In this document: positions 42,876 to 51,697 of the stretch, piece after piece
Position numbering within the stretch: the stretch's first letter is position 1
How the letters are laid out: each line of letters starts with the position of its first letter
Assembly (NCBI RefSeq): GCF_001051995.2
Contig: NZ_CP014646.1
Location: 992,001 to 1,056,000, forward strand
Origin: Thauera humireducens
GTDB lineage: Bacteria; Pseudomonadota; Gammaproteobacteria; Burkholderiales; Rhodocyclaceae
Length of the DNA stretch: 64,000 bases
Reading direction: 5' to 3'
Position numbers and translations under genes: made by a program
The notes under the pieces: generated by a model
The model's input: only the letters and a program-made list of their open reading frames with translations
The model's database searches: none
Told to the model about the DNA's origin: nothing

Positions 42876-43906
42876 CGCGCGCGGCCGGCGACGAAACCCG
42901 GCGACGCGTCGCCATCTTCACCGACGAGACCGGCTGGCACACGCGCAAGCTGAAGGAAGCCCTTGCGCGACGCGGGTTCGAAGGGCGCTGCGTCGATCTC
43001 GAACAGTGCCGCTTCGACACCGGCGCGGGGCCTTCGGGGCTCGTCATCCCCGGTTTCGGCCGCAACCTGCCGCTGGCCGGCATCGTGCGCGGCATCGCCG
43101 GCGGCAGCCTGGAGCAGATCACCAAACGTCTCGGCGTCCTGCATGCGCTGCGCGAGCTCGGCGTGCCGATCTACAACGACGCCCGCGCGATCGAGCGCAG
43201 CGTCGACAAATCGATGACGAGCTTCCTGCTGCACAAGGCGGGCGTCGCCACGCCGCAGGCGTGGGCGATCGAGGACGCGGCGCAGGCGCGGCGCCTGCTG
43301 ATGCGCGAAACGGCCGCGCGCCGCTGCCTGGTGCTCAAACCGATGTTCGGCTCGCAGGGCAAGGGGCTTCAGAAGGTGGGCTGGGTCAGCAATGAGGAAG
43401 GAGGCGACGCGAGCGGCGGGCAGACCGTGCCGCTGCCGGACCTGAAGTCGGTCGGCGGGCTTGCCTACCTGCAGCGCTTCATTCCGCAGCCGGAAAGCGA
43501 GCAGGCGCCCGGCTTCGACTGGCGGGTGATGGTGATCGGCGGTCGCGCCGTGGCGGCAATGAAGCGCGTCAGCCCCCACTGGGTGCGCAATGTCGCCCAG
43601 GGGGCACGCAGCGTGGCCTCACCGCTCTTGCCCGCACTCGCGCAACTGGCCGAAGCCGCTGCCGCGGCGCTGGACATGGACTATGCCGGCGTCGACCTCG
43701 TACCCGATCCGGCCAGCCCGCTCGGCGCGCAGGTCATCGAGGTCAACGGCGTCGCCGCCTGGCGAGGCCTGCAGAAGGTCACGCCCTTCGACATCGCGCA
43801 GGCCATCGTCGACGACCTGCTGGCACGCCGGCTGGGTGTGCCGCTGCTGGTCGGCGCGGCAGGGCAGGTGTGTCAAATTGGGTCAGGTGTCACGCGATCC
43901 GCGTGA
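42872..43906 (+). CDS. RimK-like ATP-grasp ligase of H4MPT cluster
   Basis: 344 residues. ATP-grasp fold of the RimK/MptN type: VAIFTDETGWHTRKLKEALARRGFE, IYNDARAIERSVDKSMTSFLL, the ATP-binding CLVLKPMFGSQGKGLQKVGW, and VIEVNGVAAWRGLQKVT. By family it adds glutamate to a cofactor; in methanogens MptN glutamylates H4MPT, and this Orf7-type protein is a plausible counterpart. The last 12 residues (VCQIGSGVTRSA) are not conserved-looking and overlap an inverted repeat. Confidence 0.82.
   Translation: MTRAAGDETRRRVAIFTDETGWHTRKLKEALARRGFEGRCVDLEQCRFDTGAGPSGLVIPGFGRNLPLAGIVRGIAGGSLEQITKRLGVLHALRELGVPIYNDARAIERSVDKSMTSFLLHKAGVATPQAWAIEDAAQARRLLMRETAARRCLVLKPMFGSQGKGLQKVGWVSNEEGGDASGGQTVPLPDLKSVGGLAYLQRFIPQPESEQAPGFDWRVMVIGGRAVAAMKRVSPHWVRNVAQGARSVASPLLPALAQLAEAAAAALDMDYAGVDLVPDPASPLGAQVIEVNGVAAWRGLQKVTPFDIAQAIVDDLLARRLGVPLLVGAAGQVCQIGSGVTRSA
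43890..43906. promoter_or_regulatory. Inverted repeat at the end of the RimK-like gene, upstream of fae
   Basis: TCACGCG, spacer ATC, CGCGTGA: a perfect 7-bp repeat overlapping the stop codon of the upstream gene and 213 bp before fae. It may be an operator for the fae promoter or a weak transcript end; the T-tract expected of a terminator is missing. Confidence 0.35.
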
Positions 43907-44119
43907 GGATTGAACACCGCCGCCCCTCAGCGCGGTTCGGTAGTGGGCGTCGGGGCGCGAAATGACGATCGGCAGGACGCGAAACGGCGTTTTCGACGCG
44001 GATCGCGAAGCTGGCACGAATCATGAGTTGCTGGTTGCGTATCGGCGATTCAGGGATCGTCGGACGGCTGGGCTTCCCCCCGGGGGGCGGCCACAACAAC
44101 TCAAACCGGAGATAAAAGC

Positions 44120-44629
44120 ATGGCAAAGATCGATCGCATGATGGTGGGGGAATCGCTGGTTGGCGACGGCAACGAAGTTGCGCACATCGACCTGATCCTT
44201 GGCCCTCGTGGTAGCGCCGCCGAAACCGCCTTCGCCACCGCGCTGACCAACAACAAGGACGGCTTCACCTCGCTGCTGGCCGTGGTAGCGCCCAACCTGC
44301 TGTGCAAGCCCGCCACCGTGATGTTCAACAAGGTGACGATCAAGGGCGCCAAGCAGGCCGTGCAGATGTTCGGCCCGGCCCAGCGCGCGGTCGCGATGGC
44401 GGTCGCCGACAGCGTCGAGGACGGCACCATCCCGGCCGACGAAGCCGACAACATCTTCATCTGTGTCGGCGTGTTCATCCACTGGCTGGCCGAAGACGAC
44501 AAGAAGATCCAGGACTACAACTACCAGGCCACCCGCGAGGCCATCAAGCGCGCCGTCACCGGCCAGCCCACCGCGGCCGAGGTCGTGTCGAAGAAGAGCA
44601 CGGCGGCCCACCCGTTCGCAGCCCACTGA
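44120..44629 (+). CDS. fae: Formaldehyde-activating enzyme Fae
   Basis: 169 residues, closely resembling Methylobacterium Fae along its length. Condenses formaldehyde with H4MPT to methylene-H4MPT. The active-site His is H22 in [42 protein letters not shown] and AVQMFGPAQ follow. It stands alone, with a 213-bp upstream gap and a strong terminator after it, suggesting separate high expression, as expected for the entry enzyme that detoxifies formaldehyde. Confidence 0.97.
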   Translation: MAKIDRMMVGESLVGDGNEVAHIDLILGPRGSAAETAFATALTNNKDGFTSLLAVVAPNLLCKPATVMFNKVTIKGAKQAVQMFGPAQRAVAMAVADSVEDGTIPADEADNIFICVGVFIHWLAEDDKKIQDYNYQATREAIKRAVTGQPTAAEVVSKKSTAAHPFAAH

Positions 44630-44662
44630 TCGTCCCGTCCAGCCCCATTGGGGGCCGGAAAG

Positions 44663-44692
44663 AAAAATGCCGAGGTTCGCCTCGGCATTTTT
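44663..44692 (+). terminator. Intrinsic terminator of fae
   Basis: A 13-bp perfect inverted repeat (AAAAATGCCGAGG / CCTCGGCATTTTT) with a TTCG tetraloop and a run of five T, 33 bp after the fae stop. Bidirectional by symmetry, so it also closes the convergent folB-like gene. It is the clearest rho-independent terminator in the window. Confidence 0.93.
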
Positions 44693-44740
44693 CGTGAACC
44701 GCAGCGAACCGGGCCCGCGACCGACGGGCCCTCGCTGGCG

Positions 44741-45250
44741 TCAGCGTTGGCCGCCCGGCACCAGGCCGGCACCCAGCAGGCTCAGGACTTCCGCGCCCGG
44801 TCCGTGCTCGCGCCGCGCACGCGGCGGACGACTGCGCTCGATCAGCACCCCCACGCCGTCCACATCATCGAACTTGCGCGGCTTGGTCACGCCCACGCGC
44901 ACCCATTGCGCACCGAAATCATTGAGCAGCATCGCCGCCACGCCTTCAGCGAAGGCCTCCAGCAACTGGTAGCGGTGGTTCTGCAACATGTCGAGCAGGG
45001 CGCTGCGCACCACGCTGTAGTCGATCGTGTCGCCGATGCGGTCGGTATCGCAGGCGAGGCTGCGCGGCAGACCGGCCGCAAGGTCGATGCGGATCGGCTG
45101 GGTGACGTCGAGTTCGTTGTCGTGGATGCCGATGACGGTTTCGCCGACGAAACCGTGGATGAAGATGATGTCGAGCGCGGCAGCCGTGGCGGCACTGCCA
45201 TCGGTGGGCAGGGGCTGGGACATCAGGCGGGCAAGCGGGTCGGAATGCAT
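44741..45250 (-). CDS. Dihydroneopterin aldolase-like protein
   Basis: 169 residues from ATG 45250 (AGGAGA 12 bp upstream), longer than the usual 120 because of N- and C-terminal extensions. FolB core: LDIIFIHGFVGETVIGIHDNELDVTQPIRIDL, DTIDYSVVRSALLDML, and RVGVTKPRKFDDVDGVGVLIERSR, with the substrate-binding Glu in the position before the conserved core end. Its place in the H4MPT cluster suggests it provides 6-hydroxymethyldihydropterin for methanopterin rather than for folate. Convergent with fae. Confidence 0.8.
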   Translation of the reverse strand: MHSDPLARLMSQPLPTDGSAATAAALDIIFIHGFVGETVIGIHDNELDVTQPIRIDLAAGLPRSLACDTDRIGDTIDYSVVRSALLDMLQNHRYQLLEAFAEGVAAMLLNDFGAQWVRVGVTKPRKFDDVDGVGVLIERSRPPRARREHGPGAEVLSLLGAGLVPGGQR

Positions 45251-45544
45251 CGTCGCGGATTCTCCTGGGATGACGGGGCGGGCGGGATCACCCGTTGCGG
45301 CCGAGCGCGGCACGACCTCAGCCCGGACCAAAGCGAAAACTGGACCATGAGCCCCCGGCAGGCGACGACAGACAGCGCGAGCGGGCGCGATGATACGCGA
45401 GCCGGCACGCATCCTGCTGGCAATCTGAAACGCCTGCGAAAACCCCCGGCTTCGCTGCGCCGCCTGCGCGTCGCGAACCCGTTATCATCGACGCATCCGC
45501 GCAACGGCGCACATCGTTGCGCCATCCTGGAACACACGACCGAA

Positions 45545-46165
45545 TTGCTACACACCGACGCACACGACGACCTGCTGCCCACCGGCGGCACCGCGGGCAC
45601 GCCCGAACGCCGCAGCCGCTTCGCATGGGCGTTCACCGGTTCCGGCCACTATCTCGAGGAATGCATGGCGGTGGCCCTACGCCTGCCCAATCTGGACCTT
45701 TTCCTCTCCGCCGCCGCCGAGGAAGTGCTGCCGATGTACGACTTCGGACTCTCCGAGCTCAAGGACCGCTGCCGCGTGTTCCGTGACAAGACGGCCAGCT
45801 CGGTGCCGGTAGGCATGCTCTATGACGACGTCTATCACACGGTGATCGTCGCCCCCGCCACCAGCAACACCGTCGCCAAGTGTGCGCTCGGCATCTCGGA
45901 CACGCTGCCCACCAACATCTTCGCGCAGGCGGGCAAGCTCGAGATCCCGGGCATCGTGCTGGCCTGCGACACCAAGCCGGTGGTCATCACCAAGGCGCCG
46001 CGGGAATGGGTGGAACTGAAGCCGCGCAACATCGATCTCGAGAACGTCGAGCGCCTGCGCCGGGTCGATTTCTGTCGCGTCGTCGAGTCGCCCGACGAAC
46101 TCGAGGCGCTGCTCGACGCCCGTCTTGCCGAACTTGCCCTGACATGGAACACCTCGTCTTCCTGA
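45545..46165 (+). CDS. dmrB: Flavoprotein, probable dihydromethanopterin reductase (DmrB-like)
   Basis: 206 residues if TTG 45545 is the start; no ATG precedes the conserved FAWAFTGSGHYLEECMAVALRLP, so the start is uncertain. The flavoprotein fold (AfpA/DmrB/PpcD) shows the flavin loop ITGAGH-like segment, VAPATSNTVAKCALGISDTLPTNIFAQA and IVLACDTKP. In Burkholderia a DmrB of this type reduces dihydromethanopterin to H4MPT. Its 3' end overlaps the next start by 22 bp. Confidence 0.75.
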   Translation: MLHTDAHDDLLPTGGTAGTPERRSRFAWAFTGSGHYLEECMAVALRLPNLDLFLSAAAEEVLPMYDFGLSELKDRCRVFRDKTASSVPVGMLYDDVYHTVIVAPATSNTVAKCALGISDTLPTNIFAQAGKLEIPGIVLACDTKPVVITKAPREWVELKPRNIDLENVERLRRVDFCRVVESPDELEALLDARLAELALTWNTSSS

Positions 46166-47580
46166 CCGGCCGGCTGGCCCAGCGCAACCTCGAGAAGGTG
46201 CTGCACGGCATGGAGCCCGCGCCCTTCACCTGGGAGGTGCGCGAGATCGGCCTGCAGGTCGCCGGGCTGATGACCGCCGACATGATCCGCCGCCGCGTCG
46301 AGGCGCCGGTGCGGGCCGACCGCATCCTGGTGCCCGGCCGCTGCCGCGGCGACCTCGACGAACTGTCGCGCCACTACGGCATCCCGGTCGAGCGCGGCCC
46401 GGAGGAACTCAAGGACATCCCACGCCATTTCAACCGTGCCGCGCGTGCGGTCGATCTCAGTCGTCACGACACGCTGATCTTCGCCGAGATCGTCGATGCC
46501 GCCCGGCTCGACATCGACGCCATCGTCGCCCGCGCCCATGCGCTGCGCACCGACGGCGCCGACGTGATCGACCTCGGCTGCCTGCCGGCCACGCCCTTCG
46601 ACCACCTGGAGGACGCAGTGCGGGCCCTGAAAGGCGAGGGCTTTCGGGTCAGCATCGATTCGCTGGACCTCGCCGAACTGCGCCGCGGCGCCGGCGCGGG
46701 GGCCGACTACCTGCTGAGCCTGACGCCCGACCACCTCTGGCTGGCGGACGAGACCGACGCCATCCCGGTGCTGATCCCGCGCGAGCCCGGGGACGAAGCC
46801 TCGCTGCACGGCGCGGTGGAACATCTGCTGAAGCGCGGCAGACCCTTCCTCGCCGACGCCATCCTCGACCCGATCCCGTATGGCCTGCTCGCCTCGCTGT
46901 GCCGTTACCAGCGCCTGCGCGAGCGCTTCCCGGGCATCGACATCATGATGGGCGTCGGCAACGTCACCGAACTCACCGAAGCCGACACCAGCGGCATCAA
47001 CGCCGTGCTGTTCGGCATCGGCGCCGAACTCGGCATCGCCGCGGTGCTCACCACCCAGGTCAGCGGCCACGCCCGACGCGCGGTCAAGGAGGCCGACGTG
47101 GCGCGGCGGGTGATGTACGCCGCGCGCGAGACGCATTCGCTGCCCAAGGGCCTGAGCGACGACCTGATGACGGTCCATGCCAAGCGGCCTTTTCCGGACA
47201 GCCCGGCCGAGATCGCCGAGATCGCGGCGGCGGTGCGCGACCCGAACTTCCGCGTGCAGGTCTCGGAACAGGGCCTGCACGTCTACAACCGCGACGGTCA
47301 CCACATCGCGCGCGACCCCTTCGAATTCTGGCCCCGGCTGGGCCTGCAGCACGACGGCGGCCACGCCTTCTACATGGGTGTCGAGCTCGCACGCGCCGAG
47401 ATCGCCTGGTCGCTGGGCAAGCGCTACATGCAGGACCAGCCGCTCGACTGGGGCTGCGCCGTCGACCGCGCACCGCAGGACCTGCTCGCCCACTGCGCAC
47501 CCGGCCCCACCAAGACGAAGCGGGCGCCCAAGCCCGACGCCTCCCCAACCCCCTTGCAGGCGCAAGCTCATGATCTTTGA
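46144..47580 (+). CDS. Dihydropteroate synthase-like protein (DUF6513) of H4MPT pathway
   Basis: 478 residues. N-terminal region (MEHLVFLTGRLAQRNLEKVL) then a TIM-barrel dihydropteroate-synthase-like domain: GADVIDLGCLPATPF, GFRVSIDSLDLAELRRGAGAGADYLLSL, IDIMMGVGNVTELTEADTSGINAVLFGIGAELGI. Related archaeal proteins have been proposed to join the pterin diphosphate to beta-RFA-phosphate, a step analogous to DHPS. Cytoplasmic. Overlaps both neighbours, so part of a tight four-gene run (45545-48852). Confidence 0.83.
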   Translation: MEHLVFLTGRLAQRNLEKVLHGMEPAPFTWEVREIGLQVAGLMTADMIRRRVEAPVRADRILVPGRCRGDLDELSRHYGIPVERGPEELKDIPRHFNRAARAVDLSRHDTLIFAEIVDAARLDIDAIVARAHALRTDGADVIDLGCLPATPFDHLEDAVRALKGEGFRVSIDSLDLAELRRGAGAGADYLLSLTPDHLWLADETDAIPVLIPREPGDEASLHGAVEHLLKRGRPFLADAILDPIPYGLLASLCRYQRLRERFPGIDIMMGVGNVTELTEADTSGINAVLFGIGAELGIAAVLTTQVSGHARRAVKEADVARRVMYAARETHSLPKGLSDDLMTVHAKRPFPDSPAEIAEIAAAVRDPNFRVQVSEQGLHVYNRDGHHIARDPFEFWPRLGLQHDGGHAFYMGVELARAEIAWSLGKRYMQDQPLDWGCAVDRAPQDLLAHCAPGPTKTKRAPKPDASPTPLQAQAHDL

Positions 47581-48139
47581 GACCATCGTCACCACGCTCT
47601 CGCCGGACGGCGAACTGCATCTCGCACCGATGGGTATCCGCTACGAAGGCCACGAGGTGCTGATGATGCCCTTCAAGCCCTCACGCACGCTCGACAACGT
47701 GCTCGCGACCGGCAAGGCGGTGCTGAACCTCACCACCGACGTGCGCGTGTTCGCCGGCTGCGTCACTGGCCGCCGCGAATGGCCCACAATCGCGCTCGAC
47801 GGTTTCGCCGGCCGCCGGCTGGCGAGCGCGCTGACCCACGTCGAACTGGAACTGGTCAAGCCGCAGGATCACGACGTGCGCCCCATCCTGCACATGCGGC
47901 GCGTCGGCGAGCATGCCCACGCCGCCTTTCCGGGCTTCAACCGCGCCCAGGCCGCCGTCATCGAAGGCGCGGTGCTGGTCAGCCGCCTGTCCATGCTGCC
48001 GCGCGAGAAGGTCGACGCCGAGATGCTCTATCTGCAGATCGCCATCGACAAGACCGCCGGCCCACACGAACTCGAGGCCTGGGAATGGCTGACCGACGCC
48101 GCCGACCGCTTCCATGCCGCGCAGGAGGCGCGCGCATGA
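47570..48139 (+). CDS. DUF447 family flavin-binding-like protein
   Basis: 189 residues. DUF447 (Orf17-type) protein: MIFETIVTTLSPDGELHLAPMGIRY, VLNLTTDVRVFAGCVTGRREWP and AVIEGAVLVSRLSMLPREKV. The split-barrel fold is of the FMN-binding type. It occurs in nearly all bacterial H4MPT clusters and methanogens; the reaction is unknown. Overlaps the preceding gene by 11 bp and the next by 4 bp. Confidence 0.82.
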   Translation: MIFETIVTTLSPDGELHLAPMGIRYEGHEVLMMPFKPSRTLDNVLATGKAVLNLTTDVRVFAGCVTGRREWPTIALDGFAGRRLASALTHVELELVKPQDHDVRPILHMRRVGEHAHAAFPGFNRAQAAVIEGAVLVSRLSMLPREKVDAEMLYLQIAIDKTAGPHELEAWEWLTDAADRFHAAQEARA

Positions 48140-48852
48140 TCCGGATGCTGGTCAGCGTGCGCGATGTCGACGAGGCGCTGCAGGCCGCGGGCTTCGGCGT
48201 CGATTACCTTGATCTCAAGGAGCCCGCCGCCGGCGCGCTCGGCGGACTCGACATTGCGCAGATCCGCGACATCCTCGCCGTCGTCCGGCCACGGCATCCG
48301 CGCCTGATGATCAGCGCCACGATCGGCGACCTGCAGGCCACCGAACTGACTGCGATCGAACACGCCATCCGCGAGGTCGCCGACGCCGGCGTGGACCTGG
48401 TGAAGGTCGGCGTGCCGGGGCAGGGCGGGGCAGCCGCCGATGCGCTGCTCGGACGCCTGGCCTTGTGCGGACGACCGATCGTGCCGGTGCTGATCGCCGA
48501 CGACGGCATCGACGAGGGCCTGTTCGCTACCGCCTGCAGGCTGCCATTCCCCGCGCTGATGGTCGACACCCAGGCCAAGCTCGGCGGCAGCCTCGTCCAG
48601 CGCATGGGCCCGGTGCGTCTCGCCCGGCTCATCGCCAGCGCCCGCGCGCATGGCAAGCCTTTCGGCCTCGCCGGGGCGTTGCAACTGCGCGACCTGCCCG
48701 CGCTGCGCGAACTGAAGCCGGCCTTTGCCGGGTTTCGCAGCGCAGTGTGCGAGGGCGCACGCAGCGGCAGCCTCGTTCCCGCACGCCTGAAGGCGGTGCG
48801 TGACGGACTGGCTGCGTACCGGACCGCCTTCTGCGAGGCGATCGCGGAGTAG
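48136..48852 (+). CDS. mfnB: (5-formylfuran-3-yl)methyl phosphate synthase
   Basis: 238 residues. TIM-barrel MfnB (Orf9-type) that makes the furan precursor of methylofuran from two glyceraldehyde 3-phosphate. Motifs: MLVSVRDVDEALQAAGFGVDYLDLKEPAAGALGGL, ISATIGDL, DLVKVGVPG, MVDTQAKLGGSL with Schiff-base Lys candidates, and GLAGALQLRDLP. Overlaps DUF447 by ATGA. Convergent with the minus-strand mfn genes after 51 bp. Confidence 0.9.
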   Translation: MIRMLVSVRDVDEALQAAGFGVDYLDLKEPAAGALGGLDIAQIRDILAVVRPRHPRLMISATIGDLQATELTAIEHAIREVADAGVDLVKVGVPGQGGAAADALLGRLALCGRPIVPVLIADDGIDEGLFATACRLPFPALMVDTQAKLGGSLVQRMGPVRLARLIASARAHGKPFGLAGALQLRDLPALRELKPAFAGFRSAVCEGARSGSLVPARLKAVRDGLAAYRTAFCEAIAE

Positions 48853-48903
48853 ACCTGGAAAGCGGGACGAGGCAACAGGGCGCCCTGACACGACCCCGGT
48901 CTC

Positions 48904-49482
48904 TCAGGGCGTCATCAAGCGGGGCACAGCCTCCCAGTCAGTTGCCGACACCACCCGCACCGGACACTCGAGCCGCGCGCGATAGGCGGCGAATTCGACA
49001 TCGACGATGCCGGCCTGAACGAGCGCATCCTCGTCCGCCCCGGAAGGCACGGCGCAGGACTTCACCACGATTACGCCCTCGGCCTGAAGCCGCGCCGCGA
49101 GCCACAGCGCGAGGCTGTCGGACGTCACGCCCCAGTTGGTCAGTTCATCCGGGGCCGAACGCAGCAGATCGAGCGGCATCCACACCGGCACGGCCCCCGC
49201 CGCCAGCTGGGCGCGAATTGCCGTTTCATCGCGCGCACAGCACAGGGCTGGGCAGAGCCCCTTCAGCAGCTGCGCCATCTGCGCCATGCCCAGCACGGCG
49301 AGGTTGTGGCCGGCCAGGTCGTCGAAACCCCAATGCTGCTGCGCCTCGCGCGCGGCGTCGGCAAAGCGGCCTCCACCCGGAACGATGACCACGCGGCCCG
49401 CCCCCTCGGCCGCCAGCCGCTCGAGCCAGTCGCGCAGCAAGAGATTGCGGTCGAGGCTGCCGCCGAGCTTGACGACCCACAT
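48904..49482 (-). CDS. Amino acid kinase-family protein, probable MfnE counterpart
   Basis: 192 residues with the AAK fold: MWVVKLGGSLDRNLLLRDWL, VVIVPGGGRFADAAREAQQ, NWGVTSDSLALWLA and VVKSCAVPSG. In methanogens the AAK-family MfnE phosphorylates the aminomethylfuran phosphate to a diphosphate in methanofuran synthesis; this Orf20-type protein is its likely bacterial counterpart. It shares one base with the mfnF-like gene upstream. Confidence 0.8.
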   Translation of the reverse strand: MWVVKLGGSLDRNLLLRDWLERLAAEGAGRVVIVPGGGRFADAAREAQQHWGFDDLAGHNLAVLGMAQMAQLLKGLCPALCCARDETAIRAQLAAGAVPVWMPLDLLRSAPDELTNWGVTSDSLALWLAARLQAEGVIVVKSCAVPSGADEDALVQAGIVDVEFAAYRARLECPVRVVSATDWEAVPRLMTP

Positions 49483-50615
49483 CAGCCCACCGCCCGTGCG
49501 AACAGCAGCGCCACCGCGACGCTCGGCGCGCAGGTATCGACCCAGGCGCGGCAGCGCTCGTCGGCCGGCACCAGGCCGGCGAAATGCGCGAAGGGCAGGC
49601 CGTGGGGCCGGGCGAGCGCCTCGCCGAGGAAGAGGCCGCAGCCGGCACCGACCAAGGTCGGCCGGGGGGCCGCAGGCATGGGAATGGAGAAGCGCGACAG
49701 GACGCGGGCCAGATTGTGGTCGATCTCGGCAAGCATCGCCTCGCGCCACGCCGACGCGAAGCGCGACCAGGCCGCTGCATCGGCCTCGCTGGCATCGCGA
49801 CCGATCATGCGGGCAATGCGCTGGCGGGTGGAGCCGGCATCCTTGCCCGCGCCATCGGCTGCAGGGTACTGGTCGTGTTCGGGCGCCAGTTCGCCAGTCA
49901 GGCGGAAAATGTCGGCCGTGGTCGCGAAGAACTCGTTCATCACGTTGTATTCACAGCCTTCGAATGCGATGCGCCGCGCCAGGGCGCACAGCGGGGTGCG
50001 CACTGCGCCGAGATACACCAGCTCGCCGCTCGACAGGCGATCCGCATCGTTGCGCCCCAGCGGCACGGGCTGCCCCTCGCGCACCGGAATCAGGTCGGTC
50101 GTGGTACTGCCGATATCCACCAGCACCGCCTCCGGCATGCGCTCGCCCACCCACCATGCGGTGGCCAGCCAGTTGGCCGAGGCGATCGATGACCAGTGCT
50201 CGCCGATGGTCGCGGCCTCGACCCAGCCCTCGCTGCCTGCGAAGAAACGCACGCCGTCGCCGAGACGCGCACATAAATGCGCCGCCAACCCGCGCACGCC
50301 GGCCTCGCGGTTGGCGAAGCCATCGGTCATCTCGGCCGTCATCGTCACCGCGTGGCGCGCAGTGTCGCACAGCGGCCACTGCACGCGGATCTCGTCGATT
50401 GCAGCATCGAGGTGCGACAGGCCTCGCCAGAGCGGCGCTGCGCACTGGCGCACTTCGCGCACCCGGCCATCGAGCACCAGCGCGGCCTTGACGTGCGCGC
50501 CGCCGATGTCCCAGCCGATGACGGGCAGGGCTACGCTGCCCGCCGCGGCCTGCGATGCGGCAGCGGCGAGCGGGCTGGCAGGCGGCATGCTGGACATGAA
50601 GACTTCGGGGTTCAT
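49482..50615 (-). CDS. Hydantoinase/oxoprolinase-like H4MPT-linked protein (MfnF type)
   Basis: 377 residues. ASKHA fold: VIGWDIGGAHVKAALVLDG with phosphate-loop glycines, VTMTAEMTDGFANREAGV, VLVDIGSTTTDLIPVREG, VGAGCGLFLGEALAR. It is the Orf19-type family (probable H4MPT-linked C1 transfer protein) to which archaeal MfnF, joining the furan and tyramine-glutamate parts of methanofuran, belongs as I recall. The first 20 residues are Ala/Ser-rich. Sits between the ATP-grasp and kinase genes, with overlaps on both sides. Confidence 0.8.
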   Translation of the reverse strand: MNPEVFMSSMPPASPLAAAASQAAAGSVALPVIGWDIGGAHVKAALVLDGRVREVRQCAAPLWRGLSHLDAAIDEIRVQWPLCDTARHAVTMTAEMTDGFANREAGVRGLAAHLCARLGDGVRFFAGSEGWVEAATIGEHWSSIASANWLATAWWVGERMPEAVLVDIGSTTTDLIPVREGQPVPLGRNDADRLSSGELVYLGAVRTPLCALARRIAFEGCEYNVMNEFFATTADIFRLTGELAPEHDQYPAADGAGKDAGSTRQRIARMIGRDASEADAAAWSRFASAWREAMLAEIDHNLARVLSRFSIPMPAAPRPTLVGAGCGLFLGEALARPHGLPFAHFAGLVPADERCRAWVDTCAPSVAVALLFARAVG

Positions 50616-51697
50616 TGGACGGACAGGGCGCCGACGGCCGCTTCGTGCGCCTGCGCTACCGCAGGACAGGGTGCCAGGGTGGCTGCCGGTGCAGCGTTGA
50701 GGATCTCGGCCGCGAGATTGCGCCCGAGCCGCACCGACTGCCCGACATAGGCGCAGGTCACGCGCGGATTCACCTCGATCACCACCGGACGACTACGCGC
50801 AGGGTCTGCCTCAGTCTCACGCGCGCTCGCCAGCACGAGGTCCACGCCGACGAAGCCGGCCAGGCCGGGCAGGGCAGCGTGGATGCGTTGGGCGAGCAGG
50901 CACAGCTCGCCACCGACAGCGCAGTCGAGCGGAATGGCGTCGATGTCGACGCCGCGATACTGCACCGCGCCGTCGTCTGCCAGCACGATGCGCTGCCGGT
51001 TGATGCTCAGCAGTTCGGTGCGATCCGGCCGGCACAGCAGTGACAGGCTCAACGCATCACCGTGGTCGCGAGCGTCCTTGAGATTCCCGCCCACCCAGGC
51101 CTCCAGTCGCGTCGGCTGTCCGCACGAGATCCGTCGCAAGGCCTCGTCCCGCGCCGGCGCAAAACCCGAGAAAACCCGCGTCTGCTCGGCGCCGGCGCCG
51201 TCGTCGGGCTTCACGATCCAGGGTCCGGCCCGCAGGGCTGCGGACGGCTCCTCCCCTTCGGGCGCCCAGCCCCAGGGCACGGCAATACCGGCTGCCGCCA
51301 GCCTGGCGCAGGTCGCCTGCTTGCTGCTGGCGACACGGATGCTGTCCGCGTCGCAACCGACCCAGCGCGCAGCGCCAATCGCTTCGCACAGCTGCAGCAG
51401 GATCCCGTCGCTCTCCGGGGCGATGACCCACACGCGGTCGAAGTCCGCTGCAAGCTCGCGCAGGACGTCCGCCACCTGCGCACCGTCCGGCACCCGGATC
51501 GTCCCGACCTGGTGGAGAGGCGCGGCCGGACAATCCACCGCGGTCACCTGCACATCGTCCATCGCCATGAGGTCGGTCAGCACGGCATCGCGCATGCTGA
51601 TACCCTGCGCCAGCAGCGAGGCCTGGCCAGCGGTCGCCGCGCCCAGTCCGCCGGCGCTGATGAATTCGTACAACAAGACCTTCGTTTTCCGTTCCAT
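50612..51697 (-). CDS. ATP-grasp ligase, probable MfnD counterpart
   Basis: 361 residues from ATG 51697 (ATGs at 51703 and 51706 also possible). ATP-grasp: KVLLYEFISAGGLGAA, DSIRVASSKQATCARLAAAGI, PWIVKPDDGAGAEQTRVF, and PVVIEVNPRVTCAYVG. The Orf21-type family. Archaeal MfnD is an ATP-grasp tyramine-glutamate ligase; an equivalent ligation in methylofuran synthesis is likely. Its start codon overlaps the start codon of the divergent gene at 51696. Confidence 0.8.
   Translation of the reverse strand: MERKTKVLLYEFISAGGLGAATAGQASLLAQGISMRDAVLTDLMAMDDVQVTAVDCPAAPLHQVGTIRVPDGAQVADVLRELAADFDRVWVIAPESDGILLQLCEAIGAARWVGCDADSIRVASSKQATCARLAAAGIAVPWGWAPEGEEPSAALRAGPWIVKPDDGAGAEQTRVFSGFAPARDEALRRISCGQPTRLEAWVGGNLKDARDHGDALSLSLLCRPDRTELLSINRQRIVLADDGAVQYRGVDIDAIPLDCAVGGELCLLAQRIHAALPGLAGFVGVDLVLASARETEADPARSRPVVIEVNPRVTCAYVGQSVRLGRNLAAEILNAAPAATLAPCPAVAQAHEAAVGALSVQ

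Noticed and set aside
43860..43906. Frameshift at the end of the RimK-like gene
   Set aside because: The last residues look unconserved, but the ATP-grasp core is complete and no alternative frame continues a recognisable C-terminus, so a real divergent tail is the simpler reading.
44013..44031. TGGCACGAATCATGAGTTGC upstream of fae as a sigma-54 promoter
   Set aside because: The -24-like TGGCACG is present but the next TTGC is five bases too far for the fixed -24/-12 spacing; the base pair at the correct place is GA, not GC.
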